64,000 nucleotides of DNA from Dillenia suffruticosa (taxonomy: Eukaryota; Streptophyta; Magnoliopsida; Dilleniales; Dilleniaceae). This document shows, in pieces, positions 52,741 through 64,000 of this stretch. Location: NCBI GenBank assembly GCA_033439265.1, contig JAVTVX010000004.1:13591701-13655700 (forward strand). Direction: 5' to 3'. Under the pieces are notes generated by a model that saw only the letters and a list, made by a program, of their open reading frames with translations, did no database searches and was not told where the DNA came from. Every line of letters starts with the position of its first letter. The first letter of the stretch is position 1. The position numbers and the translations under genes were made by a program.

Positions 52741-55690
52741 TTATCTTTGTGTTTCAACATGTTCCAATATTACATCATTCTTCAAAATATGGACTCGGAT
52801 GAAATAGTATCTGATTTCTATGTGTTTAGTTCTGGAATGATAAACTGGATTTTTTATTAAATTTATTATACTTGTGTTACCACATTTTATTGGAATTGAT
52901 TCTAGTTTAATCCCATCATCCTCCATTTGGTATTTTATCCACAGAATCTGGACACAGTATTGACCAACTGCTACATATTCAGCTTATGTTGTTGAAGTTG
53001 CTATATTATTTTATTTCTTTGATAACCATGACACCAGTATGGTTCCAAAGAACTGACTGGTACCACTTGTGCTTTTCCTATTGAATTTGCAACCTGCAAA
53101 ATCTACATCTGCAAAACCATAAAGTTGGAAACTTGAGTTTCCATTGTCCCATAAGCCTAGATTATTGATTTCTTTTAGATATCTAAAGATTCTTTTTACA
53201 GCAATTAAATGAAATTCTTTTGAATTGGATTGACATCTAATACATAAACATATACTATACTGAATATCTAGTCTAGATGATGTTAGATATAAGAGAGACC
53301 ATATCATACTTCTATAAGTTTTCTAATGTACTTGTTTTCCATTTTCATCCAGGTCTAGTTTTATGCTTGAATTGATAAAAGTTGCATTTTCTTTGCAGTT
53401 TTCAAATCCAATTTTCTTACTAGTTCCTTGGCAAATTTGGATTGTTTTATGTATACCCCCTTTTCAGTTTGTTTTATTTGCAATCCTAGAAAATAATTTA
53501 CTTTACTCATCATACTCATTTCAAATTTTTCTTGCATGGATTCTGTAAATTCTTTACAAAATTTTTCACTAGTACGATCAAATACTATATCATTAACATA
53601 TATCTGCACTATTAGAATATCTTTATTATCTTTATTTATAAACAATGTTGCGTCTACTTTTTCTCTGTTGAGGTTAGTTTGAATAAGACAGAGACTGAAC
53701 CTCTCATATCAAGCTCTAGGAGCTTGTTTGAGTCCATACAAGACTTTTATCAATTTGTAGACACGATCTGGGTGTCTATGATCCTCAAATTCAAGGGTTG
53801 TTCGACAAAAATTGTTTCATTGATTAATCTATTAACAAATGCACTTTTAACATCCATCTGAAATAATTTGAATTTCATAAAATAGGAGAATACAAGAAAT
53901 ATTCATTGAGCATCTTGTCTAGCAACTGGTGCATATGTTTCTTCATAATCTATACCCTCATCTTGACTAAAACCTTTGAATACTAATCTTGCTTTGCTCC
54001 TTGTAATTGTTCCATACTCATTCAGTTTATTTTTGAATACCCACTTTATTCTTATAACCAATTGATCATTTAGCTTAGAAACTAAATTCCAGACTTTATT
54101 TCTTTCAAATTGATTCAATTCCTCCTGTATAACCATAATCTAATTTTCATCTCCTAAACCTTCTTCCACATTCTTAGGTTCTATATGAGAAATAAATACC
54201 ATGCATTCACATTGATTTTGTAGTCTTGACATGATTTTGACATTTGGGCTTGCACTTCTTATTATATTTTCTATGTTAACACTTTCTTAACAAAAGAATA
54301 TCTTATTTCTTGTTCCTGAGGTTCTTCTTTTTCTTCTTCTGGTTCTTCTTCCAACTTGTGTTCTTCTTCTTGGGCATTATCAATTTGAGGAGTCTCTGAG
54401 TTCTTCGTGACATTTATGGTGTCATCATCATCAAAACGTTTCTTGTTTAGGTCAACATTTTTATCAAATTTCACATGTATTGACTCCTCAACAGTCATTG
54501 TTCTTTTGTTATGCACTCTATATGCTTTATTGGAGGTTGAATATACCTAAAAAACTTCCTTATCACTTTTGGTATTAAACTTACTCAAGGATTCATTGCC
54601 AAACATTTGCATCCAAATGTCTGAAGGTATTCTATGTTGGGTTTTCTACCTTTGTAAAGCTCATGCAGGGTCTTTTTGAGGATTGGTTTGATGAAAGCTC
54701 TATTTAAGATATAGCAAGCTGTATTCATAACCTCTGCCCAGAAGTACTCTTGCCATTTCCTCAAGGATTCTATTCTTTCTCTCAACTACAGGTAACCTTG
54801 AAGCTGAGAAATTGTGATCTATATTATGTCCTCTACAAAATTCTTTTATAGTTTTATTTTCAAACAACTTTCCATTATCACTTCCGATGCTTCTGATTGA
54901 ATATCCTTTCTTATTTTGAATTTTGCTGTGCAACTTAATGATTGCTTTACTTGCCTCTTTTTTCCTAGCTAAGAACAATACCCAAGTAAAGTGTGAATAG
55001 TCATCAATGATGAAAAACTATAGTATTTTCCTCCTAAGTTTTGGGTTCTCGTGGATCTAAATAAGTCTATGTGAAGCAGTTCCAGGGGTTTTGAGTTTGA
55101 CACTATATTTTTGGGTTTGAATGAGATTCGAATATGTTTGCCCTTTTATGCAAGCATTACACAATTTCTCTTTCTCAAATCTAAGCTTTGGTAGACATTT
55201 TATGATCTCCTTGCTAACTAGCTAGAGATTAAGTCCATGCTAGCATATTCTATCCTTCTATGCTATAGCCAAGAGTTAAACTAATATACTGTAACTAAGC
55301 ATGACTCATTTCAATTTTTAGATTGTTCCAAATCTCTTACGTATATATTTCCTCTTCTAAAACCCAATAAATTCTACCTTATTTGATTCTTTATTAATGA
55401 TTAAGAAGATATCAAAATCAAATATAACTCTATACTCTCTTTCGCATAACTGACTCTCGCTAAGTAAATTGAATTTTAAAGCATCTATGAGCAGAACATT
55501 TTTAATTTGAGCGGACAAGGAGAACTTACCTACACTACCGACCCCAACAATCTTGCCTTTTGAGTTGCCTTCAAAGGCTACTCTCCATTCTTTCTTCTTT
55601 TTTAGACTAGAGAATCTTAAGACGTCTCCTGTTATATATCTTGAACAACCACTATTAATGCACCAATAGGAGGAATTAATAGCTTCCTTA
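52741..55690 (-). pseudogene. Copia pol remnant of element A' (copy 2)
   Basis: RNase H (52741-53307), reverse transcriptase (53361-54136), integrase (54585-55130) and protease (about 55460-55680) in the same broken state as copy 1. The YVND (53589-53600) and NSG (55648-55656) substitutions are both shared, so the enzyme was already dead before duplication. The RNase H end reads SRTKHIEIRYYF here, closer to the usual copia sequence than the copy-1 SITKHIEIRYYF. Confidence 0.92.
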
Positions 55691-55899
55691 AACTTACATA
55701 CCTGAGAAGAAGATTAATCATGTTTGTGCCTTTGGTACCCAAATTTTCTTAGATCCGACTAAGTTAGTTGAAAAACTGGTTCTAAATGTCTTTAGGATCT
55801 ATCTTAAAACGTTCTTGCTTCGAGTAGTGTTGCTAAATGCATCGGTGCTGTGGCCTAACTTGTTACAATGTGTATACATGATATGCTTTGTGAGTTGGG

Positions 55900-57260
55900 T
55901 ATTTTTATGTGAACCAAATTACTTTATCATCTTGCAGTGTTCATATTTGTACTCTGTTTTATACATTTATGACATCTTGTCTTGATTTTAGTGGACTTTG
56001 AACTGGATGTGAAGAAACTATGGAGCTTCTTTTGATTTACTACAGTATTAAAGTTTAAGCCAGCTTTATCATATGCAACTCTTTCGACTCCTAACATCAA
56101 ATCTAATTTTTCCCACTCTTGAATAAATTTATATAAAATTGAGCTGAGTCTTTGATTTTTGTCTTTTTCATCTTTGAAGTTTTTCTTTACAGATGATTTA
56201 GATTCATTCTTTTCACACATGTCCTTAAGGTTTGAAATTTCAATTTTTAGTTTTTCATTCTCCTTAATTTTATCATGCATGTTGTTTTTGTCTCATATTA
56301 AAACTATCTTTTTAGTTTAACATTTTTTATTTTAATTTATCTTTTTCTTGTTCTAACTTAACTAATCTTTTCTTTAGTGCATGATTTTCTTAATCCATTT
56401 TCTTGATTTTTTTGAAAGATTCCATAATTGTCTTATACATTTCACCTAATGAGAAATCATCATCATCATTAGAGCATGAAGAATATGAAGTAGATGTTAA
56501 CTCGTTCTCGGATGGTTGATCAATTGCCATGAACCACAAGTTTGCTTCCTCCATAGGTGTCTTATCTTCACTAGATGAGTTATCTTCATCACTCCGTGCT
56601 ATTAAAGCTTTTTTTTTATTCTTTTCCTTTTTATCTTTCTTCTCGACTTTCTTCAGCTGAAGACATTCAACTTGAATATATCTAAGCTTTTTGCATTCAT
56701 AGCATTTCATTTCTTCCTTTTTGTTTAGTCTTTCGAAGTTTGATTTGTATCTTTTTTTTCTTCGTAACACGAATCTCTTAAATTTCTTCGCCAGTAGAAT
56801 TGGATCTTCCTCATCTTCATCATTTTCTAAATCATATAAACTTTCCTCAGTTTCAAATCTAAGAGTCATTCCTTTTCCTTGCTCTTCTTTGACGGAATCT
56901 TTTACATTCAATTTCATCTCGAGTTAGCAAAGATCCTAGAAGCTCATCCATATTCAATGTCTCAAGATTCTTTGACTCTTCGATTGCTGTGACTTTGGGT
57001 TCCCATGACTTAGGCAAACATCTTAGTACTTTGTTCACCATATCCTTTTGAGAAATGCCATTTCCAAGCAATCTCAGTTCATTTATAACTTTTTTAAAGC
57101 GTGTCATCATTTCAGTGAGAGTTTTTCCTTCTTTCATCCTGAAAACTTCATACTCTTGTTTTAATAATTTGATTTTGCTCTTACGGACTTTATCAGTCCC
57201 TTCGTAAGTTGCTTCAAATCTCTTATAGATTTCTTTGGCTGTAGTATAAGATGAAACTCA
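55900..57260 (-). pseudogene. Copia gag, C-terminal part, element A' (copy 2)
   Basis: Counterpart of 16130-17492. Here the zinc-knuckle frame stays open much further (56390-56917, 175 codons), through an acidic SDEDNSSSEDKTPMEEANLW segment to the start of the coiled coil. In copy 1 that frame is broken in the poly-Lys stretch near 16845. The knuckle reads CYECKKLRYIQVEC with the His position again Tyr. Confidence 0.85.
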
Positions 57261-57265
57261 ATTGT
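57261..57265. repeat. Target-site duplication of solo LTR, left, copy 2 (ATTGT)
   Basis: Perfect pair with 60148-60152. Confidence 0.9.
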
Positions 57266-60147
57266 TGTAACACAGACACTACGGTGTCCGTACTATTATA
57301 CTTCTATTCAGAAATTAAATAAAATATTTCTCAGTTATATATATATAGAAATTTTTATTTATATTGATTTTTAATTTTGGGGTTTTTAAATTTAATTTTT
57401 GGTATATTTTAAATTTTTACCGTATTCGCGAATTTTGGTATAAAATGAATATATATATATATATATATAAATAATAATAATAATGATAAGAGTAAAAAAA
57501 ATCGAATTACGGTCTTCTCTCTCTCTTCCTCTCTCTTTCTCTCTCTGCCTCTTCCCCTTCCAGCAGTCGCCGCTCCCTTTCCACCACCGCCACCGCCACC
57601 GCCCACCGCCATCGCCACCGACCCCCTCTCCGCCTTTTCTCTCTCTCACTGTTTCTCTCTCTGTCCACTGTTCACCCTCTCTCTATCTTTCGCGATCTCC
57701 CTCCCTCTCGATCGCACTCCGTCACGATCGTCCACGCACACCACCACCACAAGCCACCCCTGCGCCGCTCCTCCGCCTCGTCTTCCTCCCTCAAGCGCCG
57801 CCGCTGCTCTGCCCTTCCGCCAGCCGAGCGTGCCCCAATGCGATCTCTCCCGCACGAGCGCGAGCACGCCCTTGCGCGATCTCTCCCGCATAAGCGCGAG
57901 CGCGCCCTTGCGTGATCTCCCCAGCACGATCCTCCCTACACGAGCGAGCCGCAACGCGACTGCCCGAGCACACCACAGCGTGAGCATGCGTGCTCGGGAG
58001 CGCACCTGTACACGAGCGCACGCCTAGCACGAGCGCGCGCCAACCCACCAGCGCGCGTAACACCCCAGCGCGTACAGCCCGCTAGCCTGCTGACCCACGA
58101 AGCCCACTGCGGCCTGCAAGCCTGCGAGTCCGCCAGCCCACCAGTCCGCGAGCCTGCGACTAGTAGTCTCCTTCAAGAGCTCACCTCCAGTCCCCGCATA
58201 AACCCTAGGTCACGGCTTCTTCACTGCAGGTAATGGCTATATTGGTTGTAGTCCTAGGGTTTGCTATTTAGAATTTGAGTTAGTTGCTAATATTGTTTAA
58301 ATTTGAAAATATTACAGGTTTTAAATCAATTCGACGGGCAAACGAAAGTTAAGTCTGAGATTTTGCAAAACCCTAGGTGAGAGAGAAATGCAATCACTTA
58401 AACGTTTGAAATAAATTTTATCAAATTTAGATTTCAATACCTTTAAGATGACATTAGTATACATTTATAAATTGAGAAATTAAGATTTATACAAATTTAG
58501 GGAAGATGATGAACCCTAAGAATAATTGGAAATTTGATAACAATTGTGATAATCTGATTAGGTTGACTTTCTTGAACATTCGAAGAGTTGATTTGGTTTG
58601 ATTCTGGAAAATAGGGAGTGACCAACCTTCCTAGAATGTGAGTGGGATTCTAATCTCTTGCATAAAATAGCGAAACCTGATTTATCTTTTTTTTAATAAA
58701 ACATGCTTTTGATATACATTGTCTTGACGTATGGAATTGAAATTCAAATCTGTTTTGTGATTATTGGAGTATCGTACTTATGTTTTCTACGATTATGCAT
58801 CCATATTTGAAATGAAATGAAATTGTGCCATGATTTGATAAATGAAATATTTTCTATTCTACCATTGCATTGGTTTGTTGAATTTAAATGATTTCGATGA
58901 AATATATTGGTACACGGATTTGAATTGTTTTGAGATTATGTGGGTTGGATGCCTACTAGCTTGAGATGATATGTATGATGATATGACATTATTTGATAAA
59001 TTCTGTAACTACGAAGGGTGTTTGTAGAGACACCGAATTGTCCGGATACGCTTCTACAGGAGGTATCCGCAAACATCATATGTCTAATGGCTATAGGCGC
59101 GGCCGGTTGAACCCATTGTAAGGGGGAGGATGTGTGTGACGCCACCGTCTAGCATCGGGTGGGGTCCTATACACGATGATGAGCTAGCCCCAGCGAACTC
59201 ATAGCCAACGTTGGGGTAGAGAACTACTTTTGAAAACTCTTTGCATAATAAAACCCCCGATGTGCCTGTCATTGGTCATGGTTGACCTTTGTCAAGATCT
59301 TTTCGACTTGCTCTATGATCTACTTGATTTTAAATGGATGCATATATGTATTTTAATGTGTGAATGATTAATGAGTTCATTTTTGCTAACATATCATGAT
59401 TTACTACAAAATTTGAATAATTGGTTATGAATAATATTATTTGACACTCCAATGTTCACTTGCACTAGTAGTACTTGAGATTAATCCCCTCACTCACTGA
59501 GTATCTTTCTTGATACTCACCCCTCTTCTTTCCCTCCTCAAACAGGACTATTGTGCTAGAGCGACGCTTCGGCTCTTGAGAAATTAGTAGCTCGTTGGCG
59601 GATTTGAGTGTTTTTCGATGGTGAAATTTAAATTAACTTGAGATATGAGCTCCGCACTTTATTTTCGACCCTATGAGATCTTGACCTTGAGGTCCATAGT
59701 TGACCGTATATTTATTTGGGATTGACTATATAATTTATGTACATTAAATTACGAAACTCTCATATTTCATTTGCATTGAGGCAAATTGTACTGTTTAAAT
59801 GTTAACTTGGGAAAATTGATTGTAAATTGTATAAAACTTAGGTTCGTTCAGTGTGGCGGCTGCTCAAACTCTAGTTGGGCATAACAGTAGAAGTTTATGA
59901 CTAGGATTGTTGGTAATTTACATAATCTGGCGTTGTTCTGGATGTCTGTTGTGGTTGGTGGGTTGTTGTGAGGCTGGGATGGCCATTTCATTTTATTTAC
60001 AAGATAATTTTAAATAATACAAGTTTATTTGTACATGGAAAACCTCTGATTTATAGGAAGATTCTGTCTGATTTTTTGTAAAAATACGACCGGCATTTAG
60101 GGCAATGAGCGGCTGCTCACGACCCCAGTTCGGGGCGAGGCGTGACA
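57266..60147. mobile_element. Solo LTR (2882 bp) nested in gag of A', copy 2
   Basis: TGTAACAC...GTGACA ends with an intact ATTGT target duplication. Same GC island, 36-bp tandem repeat (57840-57923) and CT-rich tract as copy 1. Its short open frames are artefacts of composition. Confidence 0.87.
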
Positions 60148-60152
60148 ATTGT
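60148..60152. repeat. Target-site duplication of solo LTR, right, copy 2 (ATTGT)
   Basis: Directly follows the GTGACA terminus; identical to 57261-57265. Confidence 0.9.
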
Positions 60153-60475
60153 ATTCATTTGCACTTAGAGTAAGATGAAGGAGATTGATGACTTTTCGGT
60201 TAGTTTGGTAAGCATTCTTTTGATCTGGTGTCATATTTTAAAATTTTACTAGTACACGAACACTACCATTCTCTTCAATTGGGAACTTTATTCCTTCCTC
60301 AATGATTTCCCAAACAGTAAGATCTTAGGCTATGATGAAATTGTGCATCCTCTGTTTTAGTAGCTAAACTTGCTTATATGAAAGAAAAGAACCCTATTTG
60401 TAGAATAGACCTCAGCTAGAATAGAGTCTCCGTTCAGTGTCATTTGAAGTTTTGGAAAGTATGATGGAGGTAAAG
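60153..60475 (-). pseudogene. Copia gag, N-terminal part, element A' (copy 2)
   Basis: Counterpart of 20376-20697, separated from the rest of gag by the solo LTR. A one-base T-run difference near 60355 shifts the frame relative to copy 1. Confidence 0.75.
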
Positions 60476-60519
60476 ATCTTTAGTTTAAGGTTCTAAGAAC
60501 TAAAAAAACAAGACATCTT

Positions 60520-60530
60520 CTCTGATACCA
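60520..60530 (-). other. Primer-binding site of element A' (copy 2)
   Basis: TGGTATCAGAG on the minus strand, identical to copy 1. Confidence 0.9.
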
Positions 60531-61178
60531 CAATCTAGAAGGTGGTTGAATAGGTTGTTTGCCTATTTTGCAATTTCTAGGGTTAAATGTAATTTATAGA
60601 GCAAGACAGAGGATGAAAGAAATAAATTAAAGAAAGACACAAGAGTTTATAATGGTTCTACCCAATTGGTGTATGTCCACTACCAGATAACCTACAGAAT
60701 TTTCACTACTTTACTCAAATAATATAGATAACTAGATTTATAGATTCTAGTTATACCTTATAGTCTTGACTCCTTAAGACTAGCACTACTCATATATAAC
60801 AAAGAGATAACTCTTCTCTTTTGTCTAATATAGTGATTAGAATTCAAGAAGAAAAGATAAAGGCAATGACCCTAAATGGTCTAAATTCGAGTTTTGGTAT
60901 AAGTATGCAGATCAAGAGAGTTTAGATCAAAGGATATTTAGAGATTAGCATTCAATTTTTAGATCAGAAATCCTAGCATTGTCAATACTTTTCTGAAGAT
61001 CTATTGAGGTTTTTATATACTCATTCACTACTTTGAACAATTGATCCATTACGGCTATTGAGATTTCAAACATTACCCATTAATAAACCTTTCGAACGTT
61101 GGCCATTAATGAACCATCAATGTTTCAACCAACTATTTACTATTTTGCAAAAGTTAACATTAAAAGCAATGTGTCGAC
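60531..61178 (-). repeat. 5' LTR of element A', truncated by B' (copy 2)
   Basis: Counterpart of 20755-21400. The junction with the B' LTR keeps GTCGAC before TGTTGG, where copy 1 has GTTGAC. Confidence 0.8.
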
Positions 61179-62689
61179 TGTTGGTCCCAAAGACAACCAA
61201 GAAAGAGGGGTTGAATTGGTTGTCCTAAATTGGCTAGTCAAAAATCTAACTCCACCTAGATTCAATAATTAAACATATGGTTAATCTAATGCAATGAAAA
61301 AGATAAGAGTAAGGAGACAAATATGTTTTTATAATGATTCGGCCTTGTGCCTACGTCCACTCTTCTAGCCAACCATACCGGGGTCTATCCACTAGTTAGT
61401 TTCCACTATAATCGAATTAACAACATACGCTCCACTTGTTGACTTCTGATCTTCTACCAAGAATATTCCTTCATCCAACAATGGAAGATAATCCATACAA
61501 TGACTCACTCACACAATACTCTTTTACAACTTAAACAATACTTGAACAAATGGATATAGAGGTAGAACATCATAAATGCAGTAGCAGCATCTTCTTTCAG
61601 AATACAGAATTTGGTTTCTCAGAATTCAGGAATTGCATTGCTCTTTTTTTCTGTGAAAGTTTGCTGTTCAATGCTCTCTGTTCTCTTGAATTTCGAAACT
61701 CCTATATTGCTGAAAAATCTGTCCATTTAAAATTTAAAATCCTTGCAGTAAAAACTCTCTAGAGTAACCAGCAACAGCTTTACCAGCCATTCTTAAAAAT
61801 AAGCTCAAAATCTTCCTTGAATAATGATGTTTACCAGCAGTAAATATTTTTTGTTTGAAGCTTAAACATCCCTCCAACATATTCAAAAGTTGGTTGGATT
61901 ATATATATATGATAGCTCCTCCAAAAAATTTGAAATCAGTCCAGAAATTCAGTTTCAGCTTAGAGCATTGTAGCATAACTTGCTAATTTCGCTCATCTAT
62001 TTCTCCATCAAAATCTCGATGAAATTGTGCTATAACAATACATATCTATAGTTCAACTGTAGAAATATAATGTTGAATAAATAAACTTACAAGTTCCTAA
62101 TCTGTGATGAAGATATCGAGGTTCAAATAACTACTGAAAACCATAATCTGTCCAGAATTTCTGCTATGTAAAATGAGTGACCAAGTAACTTCTAGCTGAA
62201 TTTTCTCCACTATTTCAACAAGATAATTGTACTGTAATTACTTGAATTTGAAGTTCCATATATCTTCTTTGAAACACAATTTTCGGTATTGAAAGTATTT
62301 CAGCATATAAGAAGATATAAAGGTCCAAATATGGTCAAATGATCACTGTTGTTAGCTTAGAAAAATTTTAAGTATGAAGAATTTGGAATGTAAAGTCTCC
62401 TCTATTTATAAGGAGAATTATCCTTATCTAGCCTCAATTTTGGGTTAATTGTAATACCCAGATTACACTTATCTTGTTCGCTAGATTTTCAACAAAAATA
62501 AAAAAATTTTGCTTCCATGGACCAAATAGGCCTTACTTCCAAGACTAGTTCTATGGCTGATTCTGTAACTTTTTTTTAATAAAATCTTTCCACTAAATAT
62601 AAACTCTGCACACTAAATAAAATTGTTAGAATACTATGATGAATTTTGTTATCATCAAAACTAAGGAGGCAACACAACGATTTCTAGCA
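61179..62689 (-). repeat. Copia element B', 3' LTR (complete, copy 2)
   Basis: 1511 bp, the same length as in copy 1, with TGCTAGAAATC...GACCAACA ends on the minus strand. The polypurine tract beyond it (62690-62710) is interrupted by one substitution. 62711-63266 is the noncoding tail of B', with a second G-run tract near 63059-63070. Confidence 0.85.
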
Positions 62690-63266
62690 TTCTCCCACTT
62701 TTTTATGACAACAAAACCATAAAAAAATGTCACAAAAGAATTCAATAAAGCACATTTAGATCACTTCTCAAATACATCATAAAAAATAAAGCTCATTCTT
62801 GTCCAAATGATAAAATGACATTCAGCTCTCACTTCAAAACTCTTTCTAAATTTATGTCTTTGTTTATTATCTTTTTAAGTATAAAATTTATTATTTATTC
62901 TTTGTTCTCCCCCTCAATGTGTGCAGTTTTCTATTTATGCAGTTTGCAGTGCTGTCTTTCATTTATTTTTTGTGTAGAAGTTTAATTTCTTTAGTGCAGA
63001 AGTTTGATTTGGCAGAAGTTTGATTTGCAGTGTTGTCTTTCTTTTGTTTAACCTTATTCTCCCCCTTTTTGTTGCATCAAAAAGAAATTAATCATAACAA
63101 TGGATAGAAGAAAACAGAAAATTTCATTGAAATCTGACAAAAAAAAATACATCATTGAAGCATAAAGGAGTCAGCCCTTGTTAGAACATTGAAGCTAAAG
63201 ACAAAAAACAGAGATAGATAAAGGAAATCCTATAAACAAGAAAATCAGAACAACAAATATCTAAGT

Positions 63267-64000
63267 CTAGGATGAATTCTTTGATAACAAATTCAAAAAT
63301 TCAGTGAGTTTAGATTGAGTGTCTCTTTGTTGTTCTAGACACTTATCAAGCTTCTTTTCAATTCTTTCCTTCCGGTCATCATCATCAATCTTAGCATGTT
63401 TATGCTTCCTCCTTGAAGATTCACCATAGACAAAAGTGGATCTTGGAATGTTTTCATTGGTTGGTTCAGAAAATGGACAAGTAATGGCACCACTTCCTTG
63501 AAATTTGCCTTTCCAGAAAAAATTATCCTTGACTTTTCAAACCTTGCTGTCAGAAATGGTTATTTCCATATGAGAAACCATTGATTCTCCTAAAATAGAT
63601 TATTCTAGGATAGGATCTCTGAGAACTGAAAAATCATATCCTTTAAATTCAAATAATCTCATAAGAACATTTCTATATGGTTCGCTGCCTTTATTCTTAT
63701 GAATGTGATGAAGTACCACATTAACCATGTCAAGTTCTCTCCCAAAAAGCATTACAACTAGAATTTTAGCATCCTCCACAGTCACTGTTGTTGTACTTCC
63801 ATACCTAGGAATTATGCACATCACAACAATTTTGTGCAGTATTTTAACTAATAAAGAAAAATCCTTCTCATACAGATATCCAATTCCAGAGTGAGTATGT
63901 GTATGAATCGGTCTATAAACTTCTTTTTTGTTATGCTTTCTAAAGACTTATCCTCTGTTTGCTTAAGTCCTAAGCACTGAACGAGAACATCTTTGGTAAT
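63267..64000 (-). pseudogene. env-like / PF20167-type ORF of element B' (partial, copy 2)
   Basis: The C-terminal two thirds of the ORF at 23488-24724, cut by the window end. The frame near 63980 is open where copy 1 is shifted. This copy has its own one-base loss near 63930 and a CAA-to-TAA stop at 63600-63602. The TGA near 63540 is shared with copy 1. Confidence 0.7.

Larger units (their letters stand above)
40390..64000. repeat. Segmental direct duplication, copy 2
   Basis: Second copy of the block seen at 1-24222, same orientation. Homology to element A continues left to 39786, because the whole 3' LTR is present here while copy 1 is cut by the window edge. It lacks about 573 bp of the CACTA interior, plus about 17 bp and about 27 bp in the LTR near 40526 and 41398. 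It runs off the right end of the window, so the far breakpoint is unknown. Confidence 0.95.

Noticed and set aside
40390-64000. Two independent insertions of the same retrotransposon as explanation of the repeat
   Set aside because: Three unrelated secondary insertions occupy identical sites with the same target duplications in both copies, which independent insertion cannot explain.

Overview
This is plant nuclear DNA, most likely eudicot. It is AT-rich and dominated by nested transposable elements: Ty1/copia elements of the SIRE/Maximus type, long GC-islanded LTRs, a CACTA DNA transposon, an RTE-type LINE and tRNA-derived SINEs. There is one intron-bearing host gene that I can read end to end, a CPYC-type glutaredoxin of the GRXC4 kind. 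The species cannot be named from the window.

The main architectural fact is a direct duplication of at least 24 kb. Positions 1-24222 and 40390-64000 are the same composite in the same order and orientation, and both copies run off the window. Each copy holds: (i) a degenerate copia element 'A' on the minus strand (3' LTR, env-like/PF20167-type ORF, RNase H, RT, integrase, protease, gag, primer-binding site, part of the 5' LTR); (ii) a CACTA element of about 8 kb inserted between the env-like ORF and pol, with an ATA target duplication; (iii) a solo LTR of about 2.88 kb inserted inside the gag codons, with an ATTGT target duplication; (iv) the 3' LTR and env-like ORF of a second copia element 'B' inserted in the 5' LTR of A. 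The nested insertions sit at identical sites in both copies. The block was therefore duplicated as a unit after all of them had arrived.

The non-duplicated centre (about 24.2-39.8 kb) reads as follows: the end of the B env-like ORF; 'C', a truncated LTR related to the solo LTR (24.8-26.19 kb); 'D', a copia gag-protease remnant with a GTTGACTTG-rich flank (26.4-29.3 kb); a dead LINE (29.3-31.0 kb); low-copy DNA with a SINE flanked by perfect 17-bp target duplications (32.47-32.71 kb); the glutaredoxin gene (33433-37953, minus, four exons, one 3.66-kb intron); and a weak coding-like relic (38.5-39.5 kb). Copy 2 begins with the A' 3' LTR at 39786.

No retrotransposon reading frame is intact. RT and protease of A carry the same Asp-to-Asn losses in both copies, and the LINE shows a comparable change. 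I found no CRISPR array, rRNA, functional tRNA or complete transposase gene. I found no evidence for a new biochemical system. The interesting content is the duplication history, the modular inside of the CACTA element and the isolated host gene.
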